A DNA stretch of 32,110 nucleotides from JAVJSD01 sp040219575 (GTDB taxonomy: Bacteria > Planctomycetota > Planctomycetia > Pirellulales > Pirellulaceae), in contig JAVJSD010000088.1 of NCBI GenBank assembly GCA_040219575.1, positions 1 to 32,110 on the forward strand. Reading direction: 5' to 3'. Shown here one piece after another: positions 16,430 through 25,400 of this stretch. The notes under the pieces were generated by a model. The model saw only the letters and a program-made list of their open reading frames with translations, ran no database searches and had not been told where the DNA came from. Numbering within the stretch: position 1 is the stretch's first letter; each line of letters starts with the position of its first letter. Both the position numbers and the translations under genes were made by a program.

Positions 16430-17466
16430 TGCTGAAGGAGATTGCTTTTACGCCAGCGGTCTTCGACGAGTCCGCTCAGTCAGACAAATCGGATTGGCGA
16501 GACCAATTGAAGGAACTCCTTGGAGTCTTGGCCCCCAAGGGCTCGGTATGCCCTGTTATCGTCTCCAATCTCTACGGCTCCAGTTGGTATCACGAAATCG
16601 AACGCTCGCTGAAATCTGTTGAAGACCACAAGCTGAAAGCTGTGTGCCAGGCCATCATGGAAAAAATGAAGGATCGCCTCGTCAGTCGCCCCGCATGTTC
16701 CGACTATCCGATGGACGACGCGACTTGGTGCCGTGAGGCGCTTGCGTCACATGCAATCGAACCGATTGATCGCATTGTGGCAACGAACGAGACGCGAGTG
16801 GCGTTGATAGAGGAAGCATCAGAAGTTCGCGGTCTTGATGAAATTGAACACGCTGGGTTCTGGCATGGTGTGAATGTCCGGGCGTGGCCAGAGCCATTTT
16901 TCGAGGACCAGATCGTTCTGCTACGAAAGCTCTGTATTCATTCCGAGTGGATTGCGTTGAGTAGTCCATACGCGAACACAACGGAAATGGACTTCACAAT
17001 CGAGTTCTTAAGGACAGCGCTATCACGCCCAGTGGGATTTCAACCGGTTGAAATAGAAATTCACTTTGACAACTGGAATCGAGGCTCATCGTCTCCCGGA
17101 CTGTTGGATGATCGAACCCAGAAGCAGGCAATCGCCGCAAGGTTCATTGCTCACAAACTCACAAGAATGCTGCCGTCTTCAAGCACGGTACAGTTCTTCT
17201 GCTGGGAGAAACTTCTGGAACGCACACTGATTGCCGGCGACTTTACGACTGACGGGAACGGTGTCAAACGACGCCGCGCTCGCTGGGGACTGAGCATGAC
17301 GCATGTGGCCCGAAAGCGAAGGCCGAAAGTGGAAGCGTTAGCCGAAGGAGAGCAAGAGACCGAGCCACATCGCTGGAGCCTGATGGACAAGCACGAGATC
17401 GTAAGGCCCTTTGAAAGCTTTCTCGATGACGTCACGGCAATACGCCCGACGCCGACTTCTTTGTAA
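16429..17466 (+). CDS. unknown protein, putative partner of the DUF3696-like ATPase
   Basis: 345 residues, translationally coupled to the ATPase (TGATG). I do not recognise the family. It is soluble and mixed alpha/beta. Visible features are an N-terminal segment with a VCPVIVSNLYGSSW strand-loop, a central FFEDQIVLLRKLCIHSEWIA reminiscent of phospholipase D-like cores without a clear HKD motif, IEIHFDNWN, and a C-terminal basic stretch (GVKRRRARWG) followed by WSLMDKHEIVRPFESFLDD. It is the last gene of the run. A toxin or nuclease partner for the ATPase is the natural hypothesis, but nothing in the sequence proves it. Confidence 0.75.
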   Translation: MLKEIAFTPAVFDESAQSDKSDWRDQLKELLGVLAPKGSVCPVIVSNLYGSSWYHEIERSLKSVEDHKLKAVCQAIMEKMKDRLVSRPACSDYPMDDATWCREALASHAIEPIDRIVATNETRVALIEEASEVRGLDEIEHAGFWHGVNVRAWPEPFFEDQIVLLRKLCIHSEWIALSSPYANTTEMDFTIEFLRTALSRPVGFQPVEIEIHFDNWNRGSSSPGLLDDRTQKQAIAARFIAHKLTRMLPSSSTVQFFCWEKLLERTLIAGDFTTDGNGVKRRRARWGLSMTHVARKRRPKVEALAEGEQETEPHRWSLMDKHEIVRPFESFLDDVTAIRPTPTSL

Positions 17467-17496
17467 GCTTACGGCTTTTCACTTGTGATCGATCAC
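17463..17496. repeat. two adjacent perfect palindromes at the operon end
   Basis: GTAAGCTTAC (17463-17472, overlapping the stop codon) and GTGATCGATCAC (17485-17496) are perfect palindromes 12 nt apart. They lie in the 88-nt gap between two converging genes. They lack the loop and T-run of a normal intrinsic terminator. They could be a protein-binding site, part of termination, or chance. Confidence 0.3.
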
Positions 17497-17554
17497 GGAT
17501 TGAAGCCTAGTGGCTATAGAGCGAGCACAAGGCCGTCCTGTGACTATGGTGACC

Positions 17555-18478
17555 CTAGGTTGCTGCCCTTCCCGGCGGCTTCGGCTCGGTGCATGCGCCA
17601 GTTGGTGGATGATCATCCTCCCCACCATCCTTATATCCACGAAAGCTTTCCTCGCTCTTCATTTTCTGACGCAGCTCTTCAAGTTCGCTTGGAATTGTTG
17701 CGTAAGCTTCATCGGACTCCATAAATGGATGAATCAGATAACCTGAGGCGCTATCAATGAAGTCGCGAAGGAACTTCGTCATGTCCTGTAGGACAAACTT
17801 CCGGTGAATCCCGAGCAACCGTTCCTCGCGCTCCTCGTCCTGGTCACCTACGTCGAGCCAAACAATAGGATATGGCTTGCCGCCAACTACTCCCTTCAGC
17901 GACTCGCGACGTAGCAGGAAAACGTCAAACTGATCCTCCTGACCAAGTTTGACTGCTGCATTTAGCAGCATGAGCGCCAAATCAGCGGACAAAACTAAGC
18001 GACGCTGAGAAGCAAACTTCGAGATACGAAAGCCAAGATCGATCGACGGCCCTATGTAGTCTGGCGCTGCCGCTCCAGGAATCTCCAACTCTCGATTCGT
18101 AATGGGAAAGCCCGCTAACCATGCAGTGCCTTTGAGTCCAAGCGGAATCTTTTTCTTCGCCCATTCATGTGGGTACGATCGCAGTAGCGTTCGAAAAGCT
18201 TCCAAATGCGTTGCCACTTCCCTGTGGTCTTTTAGAACTGTCGTGAAGAGAATTTCGTCTCCCGAGAACTTCCATGGTGACAATCTGCTGTCGCACTTGT
18301 GGCATCCGTCAAGGTCATTATATGCCTCATCGAGTGCCTGAGGGAACATTCCGAAGAACTCATCGAACGTAGATGCCCATTCCGGACTCCTGTTCCGGCT
18401 TCGAGAAGCCTTGAAGGCTGTTGATCCAACTAGATCGGCACTGGTGAAGAGACGAAGTCGCCAAGACCAATCAGCCAC
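17555..18478 (-). CDS. class III nucleotide cyclase-like protein
   Basis: 307 residues from a GTG at 18478 with AAGGAG seven bases upstream. The frame continues to 18763, but the extra part does not look like protein. The cyclase homology domain spans about residues 8-170: FTSADLVGST (metal-binding D15), FSGDEI (second metal-binding D74), and YIGPSIDLGFRISKFA. In that last motif the usual Asn of the VNxAxR transition-state motif is Asp (D147), while the Arg (R151) is kept. Residues 170-307 are mostly helical with no known domain. It would make a cyclic mononucleotide, though the changed Asn leaves substrate and activity open. It converges on the end of the hsd operon and may belong to the same island. 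Confidence 0.75.
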   Translation of the reverse strand: MADWSWRLRLFTSADLVGSTAFKASRSRNRSPEWASTFDEFFGMFPQALDEAYNDLDGCHKCDSRLSPWKFSGDEILFTTVLKDHREVATHLEAFRTLLRSYPHEWAKKKIPLGLKGTAWLAGFPITNRELEIPGAAAPDYIGPSIDLGFRISKFASQRRLVLSADLALMLLNAAVKLGQEDQFDVFLLRRESLKGVVGGKPYPIVWLDVGDQDEEREERLLGIHRKFVLQDMTKFLRDFIDSASGYLIHPFMESDEAYATIPSELEELRQKMKSEESFRGYKDGGEDDHPPTGACTEPKPPGRAAT

Positions 18479-18517
18479 CAAGCGACTCCTTGCGCACACG
18501 CGCTGCATCGCGGGAAA

Positions 18518-18534
18518 CGCGAAAATAGTTCGCG
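18518..18534. repeat. inverted repeat upstream of the cyclase-like gene
   Basis: CGCGAAAATAGTTCGCG has perfect 6-nt arms around 5 nt, about 40 nt upstream of the cyclase start. It marks the point where similarity to a planctomycete protein fragment begins on the other strand, so it may be either an operator or a junction scar. Confidence 0.35.
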
Positions 18535-19011
18535 AGGTATTGTTTCGTCCGGAACGACTGGAAGCGTGGGCTTTCCCATCTGGTCCAATCGAGCGACGAA
18601 CGCCTGAAAGCGCTGGCGACTGCAGAGCAAAGCGCAGTGGCCGATGACGTCGATTCCATGATCGCACTGGGCGACTCCTGGTGGGGACTCGTTGAATCAG
18701 CCGGCCCTGCCGGCTACGTGGACGGCACTGCCTGGCTGTATATGCCCCTCGACAGCTCCGCATCGCGGTCCAGCTACGAAGACGATCGTTGCATGTACTG
18801 TGCCGGCACGGGCAAGGCCGATTGCCCGGTGCGGCAATGCGCCCGGGGCACGATTCCGACGAAGACGACGGAATCGGTCGGCGTCAATACGATTACCGGA
18901 CAGCCCATTCTCAAGACTGTCACGATCCGGGTTCCCTGCCGGGCATGCGGTGCGAGCGGAGATGTCGATTGTCCGCACTGCTACGATGGAAAAGATCGGT
19001 CGAGCCGATGA
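18529..19011 (+). pseudogene. 5'-truncated gene for a protein ending in CxxCxGxG zinc repeats
   Basis: Coding similarity starts directly after a TAG at 18526-18528 with FARYCFVRNDWKRGLSHL. It runs in frame through DERLKALATAEQSAVADDVD and IALGDSWWGLVE to a DnaJ-like cysteine region (CMYCAGTGKADC, then VPCRACGASGDVDCPHC) and a TGA at 19009. The first segment is typical of the middle of longer planctomycete proteins (RNDW..GL, ALGD.WW), and no start with a ribosome-binding site precedes it. Later in-frame GTG (18637) and ATG (18658) codons could start a shorter protein. I read it as a C-terminal piece left after the island, or another insertion, cut the gene. Confidence 0.55.
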
Positions 19012-19180
19012 AGAGGTTGAGGTAGTCGGTCATACAGCCGTCGCCGATGGCGTCGGGCTCGACCGGGTAACTGTCGCCGCAGTCGCCACTCTCCACGGTC
19101 ATGGTCGCATCATCGGCGTCGATGACTTGCAGCACGCCGGCGCAAGTTCGGCAGACTCCGTCTCGGGGATTCACACGCAT
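18920..19180 (-). CDS. small Cys-rich conserved planctomycete protein, probably truncated at the C-terminus
   Basis: About 86 residues from the ATG at 19180, with GGAGG seven bases upstream. The opening MRVNPRDGVCRTCAGVLQVI, then an ECG-like motif (SGDCGDSYPVEPDAIGDGCM), matches a short two-CxxC protein family I associate with planctomycetes; its function is unknown. The last 30 or so residues (TDYLNLFIGSTDLFHRSS onwards) run antisense over the fragment ending at 19011 and do not look like the family. The original 3' end has probably been lost. Confidence 0.5.
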   Translation of the reverse strand: MRVNPRDGVCRTCAGVLQVIDADDATMTVESGDCGDSYPVEPDAIGDGCMTDYLNLFIGSTDLFHRSSADNRHLRSHRMPGREPGS

Positions 19181-19505
19181 ACGCGCACCTCCAGGGACGC
19201 TTGGGTAGGGGAAGAACCAAGACGCTCTTGGAGAGTGCCCAGATTGAGCCGGCACGTCAAAGTGAAGAGATTGCTCGGCTGCTGATGCCGCGCGTCCGTG
19301 GCATCAGGCGTCAGCCTGCGTCGTACGTGAAGTCGAGTGAGCGGGCGGTCGATATGCCGTCAATGACCACAATCAGGGGCAGGCGATGCTGCTTTTTGGT
19401 TCCTGGCACCTGGTATGTCCCCAGATCTCTTGAAAACAAGAAAGAGGAGCATCCTAGCGTTTCCATTGGAGGAGTTTGCTCAACCTTCAACCAGGAGACT
19501 CTCGG
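19181..19505. other. upstream non-coding region of the IS110-type transposase
   Basis: No convincing gene lies in these 325 bases. The stretch includes an imperfect hairpin, GGTTCC TG GCACC, near 19398-19410. In IS110-group elements the non-coding end upstream of the transposase encodes the bridge RNA that pairs with donor and target DNA. I cannot fold the RNA or place the left end of the element by eye. Confidence 0.35.
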
Positions 19506-21083
19506 ATGCTCACCAAGACGAAGAAGCGGAAATCAGCGGGTGCGAAGAGGCGGTTCATTGGCAAGCCGACGGGGCAAATCCAGGAGCGGGTGCAGGCCGT
19601 CGGGCCGGAGCACTTCGGCGTCGTGGCGGTGGACTGCGCCAAACGCCGCTCGCGGTGGATGCTGTGCAACTTCTACGGCAAGGTGCTGATCGAGCCGAGC
19701 ACGGTCGAGCATACGACGGGCGGCTTGCGAACAATGACGCAATTCGTCTCCGAAGTTTGCCGTAGCGAAGGCCTGACCGACAGCATCGTGGCCGTGGAGA
19801 TGACCGGCATCTATCACAAGCCGGTCTACCGCGCGTTTCGTAAGGCGGGGTTCGACACGCGCATCGTCCACCCGTTCGCCTCGAATCATTACCGCCGGCC
19901 GCTGCACCCGGACCTGAAGACCGACGACCACGACTTGGAGGCGATCTTCCACGCCGCCGCAAAAGGCTACGGCTTGGCCGTGCCGCCGGTCAGCGAAGTG
20001 TATCAGTCGGTGCAAGGCGTCTCGCGGCATCGGCACAACCTGGTCAAGCAACGCGGACGACTGATGGTTCAGATCCGCCGCTTGCTGCACCAAACCATGC
20101 CGGGCTTCGCCGACCTGTTCGAGGACGACAAGCTGTACCACAGATCCATCGCGTTGCCGGTGGCGTTGGGATTCGACTCTCCAGACGCGATTCGCCGCGC
20201 TCAAGTCGCAGGGGTCGCCGCGTACTTGAATGAGAAACGCATTCGCTTTCAAAGACGCACCATCGAACGCATCGTCGCTTGGGCGGGCGCCGCGGCCGAA
20301 CCGTCGGAACTGGCGGCCATGCACACGCGACAGTGGCGGCAGCTCAACGAAGTCCGCTGCTTGCTCGATGAACAAGTGCTCGACGCGGAGCGGGAATCAG
20401 CGGGTTTTCTCGTAAAAACGCCCTATGTGTTGCTGCTCAGCGTCACCGGCATCAACGTCGTCTCCGCGGCGCGGCTGGCCGGAGAAGCCGGACCGATTGA
20501 GCACTACGCCACCGCCCGCGCCATCAACGGACGCGCGGGCCTCTACCCCTCGCAATACCAAAGCGATGAAGTCAACCGCGAAGGCGGCGGCCTGGTTCGG
20601 CAGTGCAATCGGAAGCTCCGCGGCGCGGCGATGCTGGTGGCCGAGAACTTGATCAAGTGCCATCCCTACTATCGCGGCGTGAACGAGTTGTGGAAGCAGC
20701 AGAAGGTCGACCCGCGCGATCGCCGTTGCCGGATCGCCAACCGCGCGATGCGGATGGTCTTTCAACTGGTCGGCGGACGACAACTGTGGCGCGGCCGCGG
20801 CATCGACCGCGAGTACCTGCTGGCCAAACTGCAGGAGTTTCATCGCCTGCACAAGACACCGCTCGATCAGTCGGTGCGCGATCTGAACGAAGCATTCCAG
20901 TGGCTGCCCAAGTCCGCGTATGCCGCCGAGGCGCAGCCGCTGCAAGCGTTGGCGCGCAAGAGGAAGCGCGGTCCCCAGCGCCTGGGCGACCTGCTGCTCC
21001 CGCTGCTCATCCGATTAGGAGTGGAAAACGATCCCGCAGCGCAAGTAGAATCAAACACGTCCGATGCTCGGGGCTCCGGCTGA
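19506..21083 (+). mobile_element. IS110-family transposase (DEDD recombinase)
   Basis: 525 residues from the ATG at 19506, with AGGAG eight to nine bases upstream. The N-terminal RuvC-like DEDD domain is seen in VVAVDCAKRRSRW, VAVEMTGIYHKPVYRAF and KTDDHDLEAI. A coiled-coil middle follows, then a C-terminal transposase domain with TGINVVSAARLAGEAG and the conserved GLYPSQYQSDEVNREGGG, which holds the serine region. It is longer than typical members (roughly 330-420 residues), with a basic N-terminal extension and a C-terminal tail after about residue 430. It catalyses RNA-guided integration and excision without terminal inverted repeats. All key residues look intact, so it may be active. It sits among several gene fragments. 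Confidence 0.9.
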
Positions 21084-21137
21084 CTGGTCGTGCCGCCAGG
21101 CACACTGACAACATCGTCTTGACACCGAGGGCGACCG

Positions 21138-21152
21138 CGGAGCCCCGCTCCG
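21138..21152. terminator. short perfect hairpin after the transposase
   Basis: CGGAGC CCC GCTCCG is a 6-bp GC stem with a 3-nt loop, 55 nt after the transposase stop. It lacks a T-run, so termination is uncertain. It may instead belong to the right end of the element. Confidence 0.3.
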
Positions 21153-21210
21153 TGGAACAAGCCCGTCAACAAAGCATGATGCTCTGTCAGCGGTTCCAAC
21201 GCCGGATGAG

Positions 21211-21386
21211 ACAGTGTGGAGCCTTCGAGCTTCGGATATCTACCAGGGTGGCGAGACGGAACCCTTCATGCTGGCCGAGCCGTGCCGGCGGCCTTCCAGT
21301 CGCTGGACGCCGAGTTCCCAAAAAACTACCTTCGAGTAGAGGCGCTGAACGTCTGCGCTCATCTCAAAACGCAAACTCGACCATGA
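21211..21386 (+). pseudogene. frameshifted C-terminal gene remnant
   Basis: Two frames join into one plausible protein end. DIYQGGETEPFMLAE is read up to about 21279. After a shift of one frame, AVPAAFQSLDAEFPKNYLRV and then EALNVCAHLKTQTRP continue to a TGA at 21384-21386. Neither frame alone reads through. I do not recognise the family. It looks like debris of a gene disrupted by insertion. Confidence 0.35.
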
Positions 21387-21573
21387 CAGTGCTTTGTTTT
21401 CCCCCCTGCCGTGGCTGCACCCACGACGTTGCCGTCGTCAGCGCACGACTCAAGGCCAGAGCGACTGGCTAGTCTCTGCAGGACTCTTTCATTCCCAGCT
21501 ACCATCCGGTTCATCCCGGCGATTTCGATGGCCCCCTCTTCTTAAGGCAGATGCCTCCGCCCCCCCATTCCAG
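21387..21573. other. intergenic, nothing recognised
   Basis: A short spacer between the frameshifted remnant and the LRR gene stop. No gene, hairpin or promoter stands out. Confidence 0.4.
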
Positions 21574-22449
21574 CTAGTTTTGCCAGTCAACGTCACACTC
21601 GGGCATCGCTTCCAAGAAATCTGCCACTTGCTCGGAAGTGAGTGGTGTGTCAAGAATCTTCACGTATCGGAGGCTCTGCATCGAAGTAAGTGGCGTTAGG
21701 TTGTCGACCTTCGTTCCAGCCAGAGTCAGTGTCTCAAGGTGAGGGAGATTCGCCAAGGGGGCAACATCTCTCACACTTGTTCCCCTAAGGTGCAATGTAA
21801 CCAGTCCGTCAAGCCCTGCCAAAGGATCGAGATCGACAACTTCTGTGCCGCTCAGATCCAATGTCTCAAGGTGAGTGAGATTCGCCAATGGAGCAACATC
21901 TCTGATAGCTGTTCCCTCGAGGTTCAAAGCAACGAGTCCATCGAGCCCTGCCAAGGGACGGAGATCGACAACCTCTGTGCCGCGCAAATCCAAGTACTCA
22001 AGCTCTAATAGCCCTGCCAAAGAACGAAGATCCGCTACTCGGGTCCTGGCAAGACCCAAATCGCCAAGATGAGCAAGTCCTTCTAGAGCGGAAATGTCCT
22101 GAATGTCAGTTCCACCCAAGTCAAGCCTCTCAACTTGGGACAATTCGGCGATAGGTGAGATATCCTTGACATCCGTATCGTAGAGAGTGGCAGCAACGAC
22201 CGGATAATAGTAGTCTGGCCCCCCAAGCACTACTATGCCTGAAGGCTCAATACTGGAATCGACCATACCAGGCGGGATCCATTGGTAAGAGTACCCTACA
22301 AGTCCGCCATGCCGCTCTATCCAGCGGACGGCTGTCTTCTGACGCTCCGCTCTGCTGACCCAGAATCCGAGTGAAAGGCATCCAAATGTCAGAACAGCGA
22401 ACAATGCGCGCAAACTAGCGCCGGCGAAAGGCAGGATTCTAGTCCTCAT
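21574..22449 (-). CDS. membrane-anchored leucine-rich-repeat protein, candidate immunity or accessory gene
   Basis: 291 residues from the ATG at 22449 (the frame is open to 22506 and overlaps the RHS gene). An N-terminal membrane segment (ALFAVLTFGCLSLGFWV) is followed by RAERQKTAVRWIERHGG, a typical planctomycete opening. About eight internalin-like LRR units of 22 residues follow, with the pattern LxxLxxLxLxGTxVxDLxPL. Two consecutive 44-residue blocks (around 21720-21985) are nearly identical at protein level, a recent tandem duplication. The gene starts 37 nt after the stop of the giant RHS gene on the same strand, the position where polymorphic-toxin immunity genes are found. LRR proteins are also common stand-alone genes in this phylum, so immunity is only a hypothesis. 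Confidence 0.8.
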   Translation of the reverse strand: MRTRILPFAGASLRALFAVLTFGCLSLGFWVSRAERQKTAVRWIERHGGLVGYSYQWIPPGMVDSSIEPSGIVVLGGPDYYYPVVAATLYDTDVKDISPIAELSQVERLDLGGTDIQDISALEGLAHLGDLGLARTRVADLRSLAGLLELEYLDLRGTEVVDLRPLAGLDGLVALNLEGTAIRDVAPLANLTHLETLDLSGTEVVDLDPLAGLDGLVTLHLRGTSVRDVAPLANLPHLETLTLAGTKVDNLTPLTSMQSLRYVKILDTPLTSEQVADFLEAMPECDVDWQN

Positions 22450-22486
22450 ATTGCTCGATATACCACTTTTTACAGGCAAGCCATCC

Positions 22487-25400
22487 CTAACTACTTTGCA
22501 GGCCAACGAGTGGCCACTTTCTCTCTGCAGTCATCTTGGCACCGGAGTCGTGAGGGGCAGTGAACCCTTCGACGGTATCAATCCAGGCATCCTTGGACTG
22601 GATGCCCGCTGGATGTCCCCAGAAGTGTTCATCGCCACGATCGTGCCCAACATAGATGATATTCTCACCTAAACGACTGCCCGTTGGGTCGTTGTCCTGT
22701 GCCCAATCTAAGTTCTTGATGTACCCCCAGTCTCCAGGAATCCAATCGCCATCGTCTGCGGAATCAGTCTTTGCTAGGTACGCTGTCATTTGCGCCAGCG
22801 ACGCGTCTCCAAGCTTATCGAAGTCCGTCCGCCCCAGCGTTTCAGCAATCCCCCTGAGCATAACCCAATTGGATGCCACATAGCATCCAACACGATATTG
22901 GTCACGCTCCCACACGTGCCTTAGGGCGTCGTAAGCGCTTTTCGTTGCCCTGAAATCATCAACACCTTTCTTGCCGTCAGTGTCAAGCGGCTCCCACCAG
23001 AATTTGTCTACCAATGACTTTGGGTTCGGAAACTTGAGTTTTTCGCTCTTCGCAGCATCCACGATCTTGACTCGTGTCTCAACATGCTTGGAGAGATTCT
23101 CGATTACTTCAGTGGTGTTGCTTCCTCTAATGATGAAACGACGGGAGCTCGCAAGCATTGCACTGAGGATTTCAACTCGCAAGTTGGTCGTCTGTTTTCT
23201 CGGCAGGGAATACTCCTTTTTCCCGCCCACTAATCTAGTGTCTAGTTCGGTCGTATCGATTGCGCTGAATGCGCCAAGGACGATATCAGCCTGCCCGTCG
23301 ACAACAATTTTCAGCCCGGTTGGATCGCTGTTGGTCGTGGGGTTGTTGGCCACGTAACGGGTGATGTTCGTGTCGCCGGCAGAGAACGTGATTGGGTCCT
23401 CGCTAATCCAGTGTCCAAGAGCGGCATCGTAGTAGCGGGCCCGGTTGAACTGCAAGTCCGATTCTTCGTCGCGTTCACGGCCGGTGTAGGCATACGTGAA
23501 CTCGACGGAAGGGGCAGTTTCGCTGGTGATGTTTCCGTAGGCGTTGTAGGTGATGTGGTTGGCGACGGTGCCGTCGTTCTCGACCAGATCGCGGACGCTG
23601 CCGAGGTTGTCGGTCAGGGCCCAGAGGACTTCGCCCGTGTCGTCTTCGTCGGCGAGGATTTGATCGACCATCGGTCCGTGCAGGTAGCGGTTGGTTAGGG
23701 CGTCGCTGCCGTCGAAGGCGAGGATGATGTCGTCATCGTCGTAGACGTACTGGATCGTATCGACGCCTCCACCGCCAGCGCCATCGTCGTCAATCTCCTT
23801 GGTGATGCGGCGGTTGAAGACGTCGTAGGTGTATTCGACCTCGTGCTGCAGCACGTCGGACGAGTTGTACTGGCCGATGCGCGTCAGCCGGTTGCGGTGG
23901 TCCCACTCGTACTCGGTGTAGTCGCCCGTGCTGATGTTCGTCTTGAGGACGCGATTGCCTTCATCGTCGTAGCTGTAGTTGTACGTGCCGTCGGTGCTCA
24001 GCAGGTTGTTGTCGCCTGTGCTGTAGCCGCTGATCGTGCGGTTGCCGTTCTCGTCGTAGGTGTAAGCCTCGTCGGTCTGGTAGTCGTGGTCGGCGTCGGT
24101 GAGTTGGCCCGTGTCGTCGTACGTGTAGTCGCTGTCGCCGTCGTTGCCCACCGAGGAGGAGAACGACAGGCTGGTGATGCGGCTGAAGGCGTCGAACGTC
24201 CAGTCGTAGTCGGCGATGGTGGTCGTGTCGTGCGTGTGCGTGAGGTCCGTCAGCCGACCGATATCATCATAACCGTAGGCGGAGGTCGCCACCAAATGCG
24301 TGCTGCCGCCATCGGTATCCTTGTACCTCGTGATGGTGGTGTACTGGCCCGCCGCATTGTAGGCGAAGTCCACCCGTTTCTCGGCCACCGAGTTGCCGCC
24401 CATCTGGCCGATCTGGTCCACCCGGGTCAGCCGCTGGAGGTTGTCGTAGTTGTAGACGTTCTGGAAATCGTCGTCCACACCGCCGCCGTCGTCGATGTCA
24501 GTCGCCAGGGCGGTCCGGGAGCCGACCAGGTTGAACCCTTGCGTGAAGTTGACCAGCGGGCCGCCGTTGTCGATTTCGAGGTAGGTCACCCGCCCCAGAC
24601 CGTCGTAGGTGTAGTCGTAGGAGGAATTGTCGTCGCTGGCGGCGGTCATCTGCCCGGCGGCGTCGTAGGTGAAGTCGAGCGTGTTGACGGTCGTCATGCC
24701 GTCCTTCCAGACTTCCTGCGTGAGCCGGTAGAGGTTGTCGTAGGTGAACTCGGTGACCAGACCATTTCGGTCGGTCTTTTCGACAAGGTTCCCGGCGTCG
24801 TCGTACTCGAAGTAGCGGGTGTCGCTGAGCTCGTTGGTCTCCTCGATCACGCGGTTGTGGGCGTCGTACACCCAACTGGTGACGTTGCCGACGGGGTCAG
24901 TGAGGCTGAGGCGATTGCCCACCGCGTCGTAGGTGTAGGTCGTCTCCGGCGCGTCTAGCGAACCGCCGTTGTCCGGGTCAGGCAGCGTGGTGCTGATGAG
25001 CCGGTAGAGGTTGTCGTAGGCGTAGGTGGTGACCTCTCCCAGCGGGTCGGTCATGCTCGTCAGGTTGCCGACGAAGTCGTAGGCGTAGTCCGTCTCGGGC
25101 GCATCCTCTCCTCCCACACCGTCCGGATCGGGCTGCGTGACCTTCGTGCGCCGGCCGAGCGCGTCGTACTCGTAGCTGGTGGTGCGGTCGAGCGGATCGG
25201 TGACGCTCGTCATCCGTCCCAGCAGATCGTAAGCGTACTCGGTCTCCGGCGCAGCCTGGCCTCCGCCGCCGTCCGGGTCGGGCGCGGTCACCTTGATCCG
25301 GCGATAGAGATCGTCGTATTCGTACGTCGTGACGTTGCCCAGCGCGTCGGTCACGGTGAGCAGGTTGCCCGCGGCGTCGTATGTGTAGTCGGTCTCGGGA

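Noticed and set aside
18479..18763. Upstream extension of the cyclase-like frame
   Set aside because: The added residues are low-complexity Arg/Ser sequence antisense to the truncated gene. The GTG at 18478 has AAGGAG at the right distance.
19404..19418. sigma-54-like TGGCACCTGGTATGT upstream of the IS110 transposase
   Set aside because: The -12 element is GT instead of the invariant GC.
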